DNA of 51,319 bases from Collinsella aerofaciens (GTDB taxonomy: Bacteria > Actinomycetota > Coriobacteriia > Coriobacteriales > Coriobacteriaceae), in assembly GCA_905213325.1 (NCBI GenBank), contig CAJMHW010000011.1:1-51319 (forward strand). The letters are read 5' to 3'. The notes beneath the pieces are model-generated. The model had not been told where the DNA came from and searched no databases. It was given only the letters and a program-made list of their open reading frames with translations. Of this stretch, positions 31,579 through 39,611 are shown one piece after another (the stretch's first letter is position 1; each line of letters opens with the position of its first letter). Position numbers and translations under genes: made by a program.

Positions 31579-32829
31579 ATGGCAAACGAGATCTGGACCA
31601 TCAAGCGTTGTCTCGAGTGGACCAAGGAGTACCTGGCCGAGCGCGGCGAGGAGCACCCCCGTCTTTCTGCCGAGTGGCTGCTCTGCGCTGCCACGGGTTT
31701 GGCACGCATCGACTTATATATGCGCATGGACGAGACGCTTAACGCGGCTCAGCTCGAGACCATGCACGCGGCCGTTGTTCGTCGCGCTAAAGGTGAACCG
31801 CTGCAGTACATCACCGGCAGCACGCAGTTTCGCATGATCGACGTCACGTGCGCCCCCGGCGTGCTCATTCCGCGTCCCGAGACCGAGATGCTCGTCGAGG
31901 AAGTCCTCAATTATCTGGATGCCGAGGTGCTGAGCCCCGAGGCTGCTGCCCGTCAGCGTGTTGAGCTGCCTTGGAACGATGAGGTCGAGGAGGCACGCAA
32001 GGCTGAGGCCGCGCTGGCAGACGAACGCGCGACCGCCGAGCGCCGTGCCGCCAACCTGACGGCCGCCGATGAGGCTGCGCTGGGTAGCGACGTGCTCGGC
32101 AGCCGTGCCTATGCCGAGGAGCTGGCCGACCGCGAGGCCGAGGAAGCCGCCGCGCAGGCAGCAGAAGCCGAAGTCGCGGAAGCCGCCGAGTCCGAGCTCG
32201 ACGAATACGGCATCGCCATCGAGGGTGCCGACCAGGAGACGGCTTCAGCTCAGGATGCCGCTTCGCCTGCCCCAGCCGAGCCCCGCATCGCCCGCGTTCT
32301 CGAGGTCGGCTGCGGCACGGGCTGCATCTCGCTCTCCCTTGCCTGGGAGCGCCGCGGCCACGTTACCTGCACCGCCACCGATATCGAGCCGCGCGCTATC
32401 GATCTGGCCACCAAAAACCGCGACGCGCTCGGTCTCACATCCGATGAGGTCGCCTTTAGCCTCACCAACCTGGTGAGTTCCATTCCCCGCGAAGAGTGGG
32501 GCACCTTTGATGTGCTTGTCTCCAATCCGCCCTACATTCCGACCGACGTCATGCGCTCACTGCCGCACGAGGTCAAGGACTTCGAGCCCGACCTGGCGCT
32601 TGAGGGCGGCGCCGACGGCCTCGATATCTTCCGCCGCCTGCTCAATGCGGCGCCTTACATGCTGCGCGCCGGCGGCCTGTTTGCCTGCGAGCTCTACGAG
32701 GGTGCCCTCGACGCCGCTGCCGAGCTCTGCCGCCAGGCGGGTCTCTCGGACGTGCGCATCGTCCGCGACCTCACCGATCGCCCCCGCATCGTCCGAGCCA
32801 TCGTCACCGAGCCCAAACAGCGTATTTAA
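31579..32829 (+). CDS. prmC: Release-factor N5-glutamine methyltransferase with large acidic insert
   Basis: A 416-residue PrmC/HemK protein, against ~280 usual. The N-terminal helical domain is at 1-78. The GEPLQYITGSTQF motif is near 72-84 and PGVLIPRPETEMLVEEV at 93-109. The SAM-binding loop EVGCGTGC is at 242-249 and the catalytic NPPY at 316-319 (VSNPPYI). Between LNYL (~113) and RIARVL (~236) lies an insert of ~120 residues rich in Ala, Glu and Arg, probably helical or coiled coil. It methylates the GGQ glutamine of RF1/RF2; prfA lies just upstream. The ATG at 31579 follows GAGGGGAGGGCCCC. Active-site motifs are intact, so it should work despite the insert. Confidence 0.93.
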   Translation: MANEIWTIKRCLEWTKEYLAERGEEHPRLSAEWLLCAATGLARIDLYMRMDETLNAAQLETMHAAVVRRAKGEPLQYITGSTQFRMIDVTCAPGVLIPRPETEMLVEEVLNYLDAEVLSPEAAARQRVELPWNDEVEEARKAEAALADERATAERRAANLTAADEAALGSDVLGSRAYAEELADREAEEAAAQAAEAEVAEAAESELDEYGIAIEGADQETASAQDAASPAPAEPRIARVLEVGCGTGCISLSLAWERRGHVTCTATDIEPRAIDLATKNRDALGLTSDEVAFSLTNLVSSIPREEWGTFDVLVSNPPYIPTDVMRSLPHEVKDFEPDLALEGGADGLDIFRRLLNAAPYMLRAGGLFACELYEGALDAAAELCRQAGLSDVRIVRDLTDRPRIVRAIVTEPKQRI

Positions 32830-32834
32830 GCTGA

Positions 32835-32890
32835 ACAAATAGACATTTGCGCATATTTGTCCTTGCAATATACCGTAAAACTTCTACTAT
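32835..32890 (+). promoter_or_regulatory. Promoter and operator of the toxin-antitoxin operon
   Basis: TTGCAA (32863-32868) and TACTAT (32885-32890) are 16 bp apart. Just upstream ACAAATA (32835-32841) and TATTTGT (32854-32860) form an inverted repeat, a likely site for the XRE antitoxin. The start codon is 15 bp downstream, after AGAAGGAGAAAGGT. Confidence 0.6.
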
Positions 32891-32904
32891 AGAAGGAGAA
32901 AGGT

Positions 32905-33300
32905 ATGTCAAATCAGCTGTATCGGTACCGTATCGTGCTTGATTACATTGAACCTTGGCTTGATGAGCAGGATGAAGCTACGCTGAAGCAGATTTATGCA
33001 GACCTTTTGGTGCTCGAGAAGGAAGGTCCCAGCCTTGGTCGTCCGCTGGTTGACCGCGTAAAGGGCTCGAAGCTTCATCATTTAAAGGAGCTGAGAGTGA
33101 CGTCGTGTGGTGGGCAGGTGATTCGCATCCTCTTCGCCTTTGACCCCAAGCGCCAGGCGGTATTGCTATTGGCGGGTGATAAGTCGCGAGCGGGATCGTC
33201 AAGGGCAAAATGGAACGGTTGGTATGCGATCAACATTCCAAGGGCCGAGCAAATATACCGTCGCCACGTAAGGAGGCTCGATCGAGATGGAACTGCATGA
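32905..33300 (+). CDS. RelE/HigB-type toxin (Gp49-like)
   Basis: A 131-residue protein. The core VDRVKGSKLHHLKELRVTSCGGQVIRILFAFD and KRQAVLLLAGDKSR match the phage-derived Gp49/HigB-like branch of the RelE toxin fold, mRNA interferases acting at the ribosome. The C-terminal RAEQIYRRHVRRLDRD is the usual basic helix. Toxin-first order and a 14-bp overlap with the XRE gene are typical of higBA-like modules. A well-formed promoter with an operator-like repeat lies upstream. Activity is inferred from family only. Confidence 0.85.
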   Translation: MSNQLYRYRIVLDYIEPWLDEQDEATLKQIYADLLVLEKEGPSLGRPLVDRVKGSKLHHLKELRVTSCGGQVIRILFAFDPKRQAVLLLAGDKSRAGSSRAKWNGWYAINIPRAEQIYRRHVRRLDRDGTA

Positions 33301-33589
33301 GTATATGGAATCTCGCGGGATAACACGCGACTCCATTACCGCCGAGCAGGAGAGGACTCGCGATCGTATCGAAGCCTATAAGCTTGCTCAGATTCGCAGG
33401 TTAAAAGATCTAACACAGGCGTCGGTCGCCCAGTCGATGGGCGTTTCTCAAAAACGTGTATCCGAGCTCGAGCGTGGGGAGTTGGGTTCGATGAGGCTCG
33501 ACACGCTGAGCAGGTACGCAGAGAGCCTCGGCGGAAAACTGGTTGCAAGCATCGAGTTTCCCGATCGTACCGTTACGCTTGCGCGCTAA
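33287..33589 (+). CDS. XRE-family antitoxin
   Basis: A 100-residue helix-turn-helix protein. The XRE domain spans about 36-92: RRLKDLTQASVAQSMGVSQK (helices 2-3), RVSELERGELGSMRLDTLSR, YAESLGGKLVASIEF. The N-terminal ~35 residues (MESRGITRDSITAEQERTRD) probably form the toxin-neutralising helix. It overlaps the toxin gene by 14 bp, so translation is coupled. Expected to neutralise the toxin and repress the operon at the repeat at 32835-32860. Confidence 0.88.
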   Translation: MELHEYMESRGITRDSITAEQERTRDRIEAYKLAQIRRLKDLTQASVAQSMGVSQKRVSELERGELGSMRLDTLSRYAESLGGKLVASIEFPDRTVTLAR

Positions 33590-33737
33590 AAATCTTCAAT
33601 TAACCCCCTCACTTTCACCGACTACTAGAGCCGCTCACCAAACCAACATGCGCTCTGGGCAAATAGGCTGAATGTTTCGTGCGAGAATGCCCCTCAGTAA
33701 ACAAACTTTCACCAGAGCGTAAGGGGCTGGCATACAC

Positions 33738-34481
33738 ATGCAGACGGTCTATCGGGTATACGAGGGAACGCGCGAGCCGCATCGGCTCGCCGTCGAGCGC
33801 GCGGCCGAGGTGCTCGGCCGCGGCGGCCTGGCCTTGATCCCGACCGAGACCGTCTACGGTGTCGCCGTGGCAGTCAACGCCTTCTCGGACGCCGTGCCCC
33901 AAGATACAAGCGAATTCCCATCGTGGCCGCGCGATCCGCAGGCTGTCGTCAATGGCGCTGCGGTCCCTGCGCTCGGTACCGGCTACCGCCGCATCTTTAC
34001 CCTCAAGCAGCGCAAGCTCACCCAAACGGTCGCCTGGCTGGTTGATAATGCCGAAGCACTCGACCGCTATGGCGTGGATATCCCCGAAGAGGCTCGCGTA
34101 CTCGCACGACGATGCTGGCCGGGAGCCCTGACTATTGTGGTCAAGGCGGCCCCCTGCGTGCCGACCTTTATGCGTGCTGCCGACGACACCGTGGCCCTGC
34201 GCGCTTCGGCCTCTCCCGTGGTCCAAGCGCTCATCCGCGCCTGCGGCAGTCCCCTTGCCTGCACGAGCGCCAACACACACGGCGCGCCTTCGCCGGCAAG
34301 CTTTGCCGCCGTCGAGGGTCGCATCCTGGAGGGGGTCGATGTTGCCGTCGACGCCGGTGAGACCCCGTGTCGCGACGCCTCGACCATCGTGTCGTTCCAG
34401 CACGGCGGGCTCCAGATCCTGCGCCAAGGCGCACTTCCCGCATCAGAGATCGAGCGGGTCCTGTCCGACCCGATGCAATAG
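33738..34481 (+). CDS. L-threonylcarbamoyladenylate synthase (Sua5/YciO/YrdC), diverged
   Basis: A 247-residue YrdC-domain protein that makes threonylcarbamoyl-AMP for t6A modification of tRNA. LIPTETVYGVAV at 33-44 and CTSANTHGAPSP are the two hallmark segments, and CWPGALTIVVKA is conserved. The usual K-x-R loop (KGRP) reads KQRK at 90-93. It is preceded by ~35 extra residues (about 46-82) that interrupt the otherwise compact domain. The ATG at 33738 has AAGGGGCTGGCATACAC upstream. It is 13 bp from glpK and probably in one transcript with it. It may be a fully working TsaC or a YciO-like paralog; only one copy is visible here. Confidence 0.8.
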   Translation: MQTVYRVYEGTREPHRLAVERAAEVLGRGGLALIPTETVYGVAVAVNAFSDAVPQDTSEFPSWPRDPQAVVNGAAVPALGTGYRRIFTLKQRKLTQTVAWLVDNAEALDRYGVDIPEEARVLARRCWPGALTIVVKAAPCVPTFMRAADDTVALRASASPVVQALIRACGSPLACTSANTHGAPSPASFAAVEGRILEGVDVAVDAGETPCRDASTIVSFQHGGLQILRQGALPASEIERVLSDPMQ

Positions 34482-34494
34482 AAAGGTGTAAGCG

Positions 34495-36036
34495 ATGTCG
34501 TTGAATCTGGGCAGCCTGGGCATGGAAGATGCCTCGTTTGACTTTGGCGGTTCCTACATCATGGCGCTCGACTGCGGCACCACCTCGGTACTTGCGACCA
34601 TCGTCGACGAGTACGGATGCATCGTCGCGCAGGCACGTCGCAGCGTCAAAACGAGTTTTCCGCGTCCCGGTTGGGTAGAGCAAGACCCCATGACGGTCCT
34701 TGCCAGCCAGATTGCCGTCATGATGGAGGTTCAGTTTAAGAGCGGCATCCATTCCGATCGCATCGCCGCCATCGGCATCTCCAACCAGCGCGAGACCACG
34801 GTGGTCTGGGACCGCGTGAGCGGCCAGCCCATCTATAACGCCATCGTATGGCAGTGCCGTCGTACCGCGCCGGCGATCGACGCGTTGGTTGAACAGGGTT
34901 GCGAGGAGCTGGTGCGCTCCCGCACGGGACTTACGCTTGACCCGTATTTCTCGGCCTCCAAGGTGCAGTGGATTCTCGACAACGTCGACGGCGCACGCGA
35001 GAGCGCGGCGGCGGGCGACCTCATGTTTGGCACCATCGACACCTGGCTCATCTACAACCTCACCGGCGGCCAGGTCTTTGCCACCGACTACACCAATGCC
35101 AGCCGCACGGCACTCTTTAATATCCATACGCTCGATTGGGACGACGACCTGCTGGCGCTCTTTGACGTTCCACGTTCCATGATGCCCGAGGTTCGTTGGA
35201 GCTCGGGCGACTACGGCCGCGTCGCGAGCGACATCATGACCAACATGCCGCCCATCATGGGCGTGGCGGGCGACCAGCAGGCGTCGCTGTTCGGCCACTG
35301 CTGCTTCCATCCCGGCCAGACCAAAAACACCTATGGCACGGGTTGCTTTATGCTCATGAACACCGGCGACGAGATCGTCGAATCCAAGAACGGTCTGGTC
35401 TCCACCATCGGTATCGCTGCGGACGGCAAAGTCAGCTATGCGCTCGAGGGCTCTATTTTTGCCGCCGGTTCAACGATGAACTGGCTTCGCAACAACATGG
35501 GCATCATCTCGAGTGTGAGCGAGTCGGCACAACTCGCCGCTTCGATTAGCGACAACGAGGGCTGCTACTTCGTTCCCGCCTTTGCAGGTTTGGGTGCTCC
35601 CTGGTGGGACCCGCATGCCCGCGGTATCGTGTGCGGTCTGACCGGCGCCTCGAGCCGTGCGACCATCGTACGTGCCGCCTGCGAATCCATGGCATATCAG
35701 AGCTACGACGTGCTGCGCGCCATGGAGCAGGACGTGGGGCTTTCGATTGAGCGCCTGTCTGTCGATGGCGGTGCCTCGCGCAACGAGTTCATCATGCAAT
35801 TCCAGGCCGACCTGCTGGATATCCCCGTGCTGCAATGCGAGACGGTGGAGACCACGGCAATCGGTGCCGCGTACTTGGCGGGTCTTGCCGTCGGCTATTG
35901 GGAAGACCTTGAAGAGCTGGAGCAAAATGCCCAGATCGTTAGGACCTTCCTTCCCCATATGTCCGCCGAGCGTCGCGAGCAAAACCTTGCGGGCTGGCGT
36001 GATGCAGTCAAGCGCTCGCTCAGTACCGCACAGTAG
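34495..36036 (+). CDS. glpK: Glycerol kinase
   Basis: A 513-residue FGGY kinase converting glycerol and ATP to glycerol 3-phosphate. MALDCGTTSV (phosphate loop), GISNQRETTVVWDRVSGQPI, NAIVWQCRRT, FGTIDTWLIYNLTGG and TDYTNASRTALFNI are close to known GlpK, and the FGGY signature lies in YLAGLAVGYW plus the SVDGGASRNEFIMQFQADLL segment. The N-terminus has ~14 residues beyond the usual start; the ATG at 34495 is chosen because GAAAGGTGTAAGCG lies just upstream. No uptake facilitator gene is adjacent. The gene sits between tsaC-like and upp, an unusual neighbourhood. Confidence 0.93.
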   Translation: MSLNLGSLGMEDASFDFGGSYIMALDCGTTSVLATIVDEYGCIVAQARRSVKTSFPRPGWVEQDPMTVLASQIAVMMEVQFKSGIHSDRIAAIGISNQRETTVVWDRVSGQPIYNAIVWQCRRTAPAIDALVEQGCEELVRSRTGLTLDPYFSASKVQWILDNVDGARESAAAGDLMFGTIDTWLIYNLTGGQVFATDYTNASRTALFNIHTLDWDDDLLALFDVPRSMMPEVRWSSGDYGRVASDIMTNMPPIMGVAGDQQASLFGHCCFHPGQTKNTYGTGCFMLMNTGDEIVESKNGLVSTIGIAADGKVSYALEGSIFAAGSTMNWLRNNMGIISSVSESAQLAASISDNEGCYFVPAFAGLGAPWWDPHARGIVCGLTGASSRATIVRAACESMAYQSYDVLRAMEQDVGLSIERLSVDGGASRNEFIMQFQADLLDIPVLQCETVETTAIGAAYLAGLAVGYWEDLEELEQNAQIVRTFLPHMSAERREQNLAGWRDAVKRSLSTAQ

Positions 36037-36159
36037 GGCTGCGATGGGCTGCTCGATACAACAAACCGCTAAACTTATGCATGGCGTGCGGCGGCAACAT
36101 TGCTGCGCGCCTTGTCAGCAAGGCCGTTTTGCGGCTGCAACGAAAGGGGCAATCAACCC

Positions 36160-36807
36160 ATGACCGTCACCTACGATGCGTCCCGTGTGACGCTTGTCGA
36201 TCATCCGCTCGTCCAGCACAAGCTGTCGATCCTGCGCGACAAAAACACCGGCACCAACCAGTTCCGTCAGCTCGTGCGCGAACTCGCGCTTTTTGACGGC
36301 TACGAGGCCATGCGCGACCTGCCTATGGAAGACGTCGAGGTCGAGACCCCCATCACTACTGCCACGTTCAAACAGCTTGCCGGCAAGAAACTCGCCATCG
36401 TGCCCATCCTGCGTGCGGGCCTTGGCATGGTCGACGGTATCCTCGACCTTGTGCCCTCCGCTCGCGTGGGCCACATCGGCATGGAGCGCGACGAGGTTAC
36501 CCATGAACCTCACGAGTATTACTGCAAGATGCCCAAGGATATCGACCAGCGTATCTGTCTGGTCGTCGACCCTATGCTCGCCACGGGCGGCTCGGCCGAG
36601 ATGGCCATCAGCTATCTGCGCGAGCGCGGCGTCAAGGACATTCGCATGCTGTGCATCGTCGCGGCCCCCGAGGGCCTCAAGTCACTGACCGAGAAGGATC
36701 CCGACGTGCATATCTATACCTGCGCTATCGACGACCATCTCAACGAGGCCGCCTACATCGTTCCCGGCCTCGGCGACGCCGGCGACCGCATCTTCGGCAC
36801 GCTCTAG
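36160..36807 (+). CDS. upp: Uracil phosphoribosyltransferase
   Basis: A 215-residue type I PRTase joining uracil to PRPP to give UMP (pyrimidine salvage). VPILRAGLGMVDGIL, the PRPP loop VVDPMLATGGSAEMAI and the C-terminal YIVPGLGDAGDRIFGT (uracil-binding) are diagnostic. Length is normal. The ATG at 36160 follows CGAAAGGGGCAATCAACCC. It is 123 bp after glpK, so possibly separately promoted. Confidence 0.96.
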   Translation: MTVTYDASRVTLVDHPLVQHKLSILRDKNTGTNQFRQLVRELALFDGYEAMRDLPMEDVEVETPITTATFKQLAGKKLAIVPILRAGLGMVDGILDLVPSARVGHIGMERDEVTHEPHEYYCKMPKDIDQRICLVVDPMLATGGSAEMAISYLRERGVKDIRMLCIVAAPEGLKSLTEKDPDVHIYTCAIDDHLNEAAYIVPGLGDAGDRIFGTL

Positions 36808-36849
36808 TCGCTGGGCTAAGACGGCCGCGGCTGCAAATACGAAGAAACG

Positions 36850-36882
36850 GTGCGCGCGGTCGAACAAAAGGCGACCGCGCGC
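36850..36882 (+). terminator. Hairpin after upp
   Basis: GTGCGCGCGGTCG and CGACCGCGCGCAC form a perfect 13-bp stem around a 7- to 8-base loop, 43 bp after the upp stop codon. The T run after it is poor (TCCTGTTAA), so termination efficiency is uncertain. Confidence 0.55.
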
Positions 36883-36998
36883 ACTCCTGTTAACGGACGT
36901 TTAGCCCAGAGGGGTTCGAGAAAAACGTATTACCTACCTGCGGCATAAAGAAGGTCTTAAGAAAACGAACAGGTGCGTATTAACCGATGCTTTTTCGG

Positions 36999-37026
36999 TT
37001 GTACTTTAGCGATTGGCTCGTACAAT
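36999..37026 (+). promoter_or_regulatory. Probable promoter of the ATP synthase operon
   Basis: TTGTAC (36999-37004) and TACAAT (37021-37026) are separated by 16 bp, ~60 bp upstream of the first gene of the operon. The surrounding region is AT-rich. Confidence 0.55.
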
Positions 37027-37088
37027 AGTCACCAATGTTTGGCGGGAACTGTTCTGGGAAGCGTTAAAAAAAGAAAGTGAGGACGCCA

Positions 37089-37400
37089 GTGTTTCAGATA
37101 GCCGATCTGCTCGCTATCGTTGCAGGCGCCATCGCGGGCGCGGTCGCCTTTCTTCCCTTTGTTTTTACGCTCAAGCCGGTTCTTGACGATAAACAGAATG
37201 CGGACATGCTCAAGGGTATGGTGAGCCTGGCGGTCTCGGCAATCGCCCTGCTCGTCTTTACCTTGGTTGTGTTTGCGTTGTTCGGAGAGGCGTTTCGCAT
37301 GTTCCTCCTGGGCGAGGCGATCGGCTTCGTGGCCTTTATGGCCGCCTGCGCGGTTCGCGTCGCCAAGGTGCTGCGAGATCCTCATGAGGTCGAAAGGTAA
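37089..37400 (+). CDS. AtpI-like small membrane protein at the head of the atp operon
   Basis: A ~103-residue protein with three to four hydrophobic segments (LLAIVAGAIAGAVAFLPFVF, MVSLAVSAIALLVFTLVVFA, MFLLGEAIGFVAFMAACAVR). Position directly before atpB suggests the AtpI role (assembly of the c-ring), but primary sequence similarity is weak. GTG at 37089 is preferred because GAGG lies six bases upstream; GTG at 37077 is also open. It ends 3 bp before atpB. Confidence 0.65.
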   Translation: MFQIADLLAIVAGAIAGAVAFLPFVFTLKPVLDDKQNADMLKGMVSLAVSAIALLVFTLVVFALFGEAFRMFLLGEAIGFVAFMAACAVRVAKVLRDPHEVER

Positions 37401-37403
37401 GTC

Positions 37404-38207
37404 GTGGAAATTTTTGAAAAGCTGCCTGATGAGATTAATCATCTGGTCAGCGAGTTCAGCTCCACCCCTGTCGTGGGCGATCTGAGCTGCGGCATCACGC
37501 AGTACTCGTTTTGGCTGATCGTCTCCACGATCGTGCTCCTGATCGTCCTGGCCGTGTTCAAGAAGAAGCAGACCCTGGTTCCCAAGGGCTTCTTCGTCAA
37601 CGGTTTCGAGTACATCATCGAGTACGTCGAGAACGATATCGGCAAGGGCGTCGTGGGTGAGAACTGGAAGAAGCACTTCCCGTTCCTGTGCTCGCTTTTC
37701 CTGTTCATCCTGATCAATAACATGATTGGCCTGATTCCGGGAATGAAGCCCGGCACCGGCGCAATCGGCTCCACCGCCGCGCTCGCCATCTTCGCCTTCG
37801 TGTACTTCATCTACTACGGATGCAAGGCTCACGGCGTGATCGGCTACATCAAGAGCCTCGCCCCGCAGGGCGTGAGCTTCCCGATGAACGTGCTTGTGTG
37901 GGTCGTCGAGCTTTTCTCGACCTTCCTGCGCCTCATCACGCTTGCCGTCCGTCTGTTCTGCAACATGTTCGCAGGACACGTGGTCATGGGCTCGTTCGCC
38001 ATCATGGCGAGCATGTTCATGCAGCCGCTGCTTCAGCAGGTTTCCGCGGCTCACGCCGTCGGCGCCCTGCCTTCGCTGGCCTGGCTTGCCATCCTCATCC
38101 TGATCTATGCGATCGAGCTTGTAGTCGGCGCCATCCAGGCTTATGTCTTCACGGTCCTTACCGCCGTGTATGTCTCCGAGGCAGAGGAGGTTGCGGAGGA
38201 GGAGTAG
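37404..38207 (+). CDS. atpB: ATP synthase F0 subunit a
   Basis: A 267-residue polytopic membrane subunit forming the proton half-channels. The essential arginine is in ITLAVRLFCNMFAGH, and the late IELVVGAIQAYVFTVLTAVY holds the conserved Glu/Gln region of the last helices. GTG start at 37404 after GAAAGGTAAGTC. A 125-bp gap separates it from atpE, larger than elsewhere in the operon. Length and motifs are normal. Confidence 0.95.
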   Translation: MEIFEKLPDEINHLVSEFSSTPVVGDLSCGITQYSFWLIVSTIVLLIVLAVFKKKQTLVPKGFFVNGFEYIIEYVENDIGKGVVGENWKKHFPFLCSLFLFILINNMIGLIPGMKPGTGAIGSTAALAIFAFVYFIYYGCKAHGVIGYIKSLAPQGVSFPMNVLVWVVELFSTFLRLITLAVRLFCNMFAGHVVMGSFAIMASMFMQPLLQQVSAAHAVGALPSLAWLAILILIYAIELVVGAIQAYVFTVLTAVYVSEAEEVAEEE

Positions 38208-38332
38208 TCTTCCGTTCGCGCCTTAAAGGTAAGGCAATTCGTTAAACCGCTGGTGCCCGTACCCATGGAGCCCGGCAGTTATAAATAAGGTTATCCTGCG
38301 TGAAATAAGACACGCACGACAAAGGAGGAATC

Positions 38333-38527
38333 GTGGGAGTTATCGGTTACGGTCTCGGTGTTATCGGCGCTGGTCTTGCTATCGGCCTGTCTGCTCTGGG
38401 TGCTACGGGTGCTATGGCCCGTCAGCCTGAGGTCCAGGGCCGCGTGTTCACCGTCTTCATCATGGGCTCCGCCTTCGGCGAGGCTCTGGCTCTGATCGGC
38501 TTCGTTGTCGCGCTGATCGTTAAATAG
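38333..38527 (+). CDS. atpE: ATP synthase F0 subunit c
   Basis: A 64-residue hairpin of two transmembrane helices, short for the family (70-85). The polar loop is ARQPE (29-33) and the ion-binding carboxylate is Glu50 in GSAFGEALALIGF. The Gln found at the helix 1 binding position of sodium-type c-subunits is Ile here and no Ser follows Glu50, so proton coupling is expected. GTG start at 38333 with AAGGAGG in front. Confidence 0.95.
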   Translation: MGVIGYGLGVIGAGLAIGLSALGATGAMARQPEVQGRVFTVFIMGSAFGEALALIGFVVALIVK

Positions 38528-38542
38528 CACGGAGCGTCAAGT

Positions 38543-39145
38543 ATGAATCTTTCATCCCAGAAGAGCGCGATCGCACTCTCCGCGTCCGCGGCCGCGCTGC
38601 TCATGCCGGTTTCCGCGTTCGCCGAGGACGGCGCTGCCGGTGCGGACATCCTCATCCCTAAGATGGCGGAGTTCATCCCGGCACTTATCGCCTTCCTGAT
38701 CATCTGGATCGTGCTGGCCAAGGTCGCCCTGCCGGGCATCATGAAAACCATGGAGGAGCGCGGCAAGAAGATCGAGGAGAGCCTCGACGAGGCCGAGAAG
38801 ACCAAGCAGGAGGCTATCGCCAAGCGCGCTGAGTCCGACTCGATCGTCACCGACGCCCGTCGTCAGGCTGCCGACATCGTTCTCGAGGCCCGTAAGGACG
38901 CCGAGTCCGAGCGCGCCCGTATCATCGAGGCTGCTCACAAGGAGGCCGAGGAGATCATCGCCAAGGCCCATACGACCGTCGAGGACGAGCGCAAGTCCAT
39001 CTACGCCGGTGCCGCGAGCTCCATCGCCGACCTGTCCGTTGCCGTCGCCACCAAGATCGTGGGCGAGGCACTCGAGGACGATGCCGAGCAGAAGAAGCTC
39101 ATCGAGCGCTACATCCAGGAAGCAGGTAGCCTGAATGCCGACTAG
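38543..39145 (+). CDS. atpF: ATP synthase F0 subunit b, with signal-peptide-like N-terminus
   Basis: A 200-residue peripheral stalk subunit. One membrane span (about 43-63, FIPALIAFLIIWIVLAKVAL), then a long charged coiled coil (ERGKKIEESLDEAEKTKQEA onward) and a C-terminal region contacting delta. Residues 1-27 look like a cleavable signal peptide (KSAIALSASAAALLMPVSAFA, then EDG), which is not usual in b-subunits of well-studied bacteria. Overlaps atpH by 11 bp. Confidence 0.93.
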   Translation: MNLSSQKSAIALSASAAALLMPVSAFAEDGAAGADILIPKMAEFIPALIAFLIIWIVLAKVALPGIMKTMEERGKKIEESLDEAEKTKQEAIAKRAESDSIVTDARRQAADIVLEARKDAESERARIIEAAHKEAEEIIAKAHTTVEDERKSIYAGAASSIADLSVAVATKIVGEALEDDAEQKKLIERYIQEAGSLNAD

Positions 39146-39611
39146 CCGCTATCAGGACAAGGTGCTCGAGACCTACGCGCGTTCCCTTTTGGAAGCCGCC
39201 AAGGCCGAGAACCATGTGTTCGAGGACCTCGAGATGGTCGAGCGCTTGGCTTCTGCCAGCCCCGAGATCATCGCCGTGCTCGACACCATGTCCAAGCGCG
39301 ACCAGCTCGACCTTCTTCCCAAGGTGGCAGCTGCCTTTAAGTATGTTGCCGAGGAAGACGAGGATGTAGTGGGCGTGACCGTCACCACGGCGATCCCGCT
39401 CGACGACGAGCTGCGTCAAACCATCACTAAGAAATGCGAGCAGGACTTCGGCCGCAAGGTATTCCTTATCGAGCAGGTCGACCCGTCTATCGTGGGCGGC
39501 CTGGTGCTCGAGGCCCGCGGCGAGCGTCGTGACATCTCCGTCAAGACGCAGCTGCGCATCGCGCAGGAGACCCTCGCAAACTCTGCTAATTCGTACGGAG
39601 GTGAAGCCTAA
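39135..39611 (+). CDS. atpH: ATP synthase F1 subunit delta
   Basis: A 158-residue subunit joining the peripheral stalk to F1. YARSLLEAAKAENHVFEDLE at the N-terminus and VDPSIVGGLVLEARGERRDI near the C-terminus are typical. Slightly shorter than the usual ~178. The ATG is inside the end of atpF and the TAA overlaps the atpA ATG, so translation of b, delta and alpha is coupled. Confidence 0.93.
   Translation: MPTSRYQDKVLETYARSLLEAAKAENHVFEDLEMVERLASASPEIIAVLDTMSKRDQLDLLPKVAAAFKYVAEEDEDVVGVTVTTAIPLDDELRQTITKKCEQDFGRKVFLIEQVDPSIVGGLVLEARGERRDISVKTQLRIAQETLANSANSYGGEA

Noticed and set aside
36808..37088. tRNA or small RNA gene between upp and the atp operon
   Set aside because: No cloverleaf or T-loop motif; only a hairpin and a promoter can be seen.
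38333..38527. Sodium-type ATP synthase
   Set aside because: The c-subunit lacks the helix 1 Gln and the Ser/Thr after the carboxylate needed for sodium binding.
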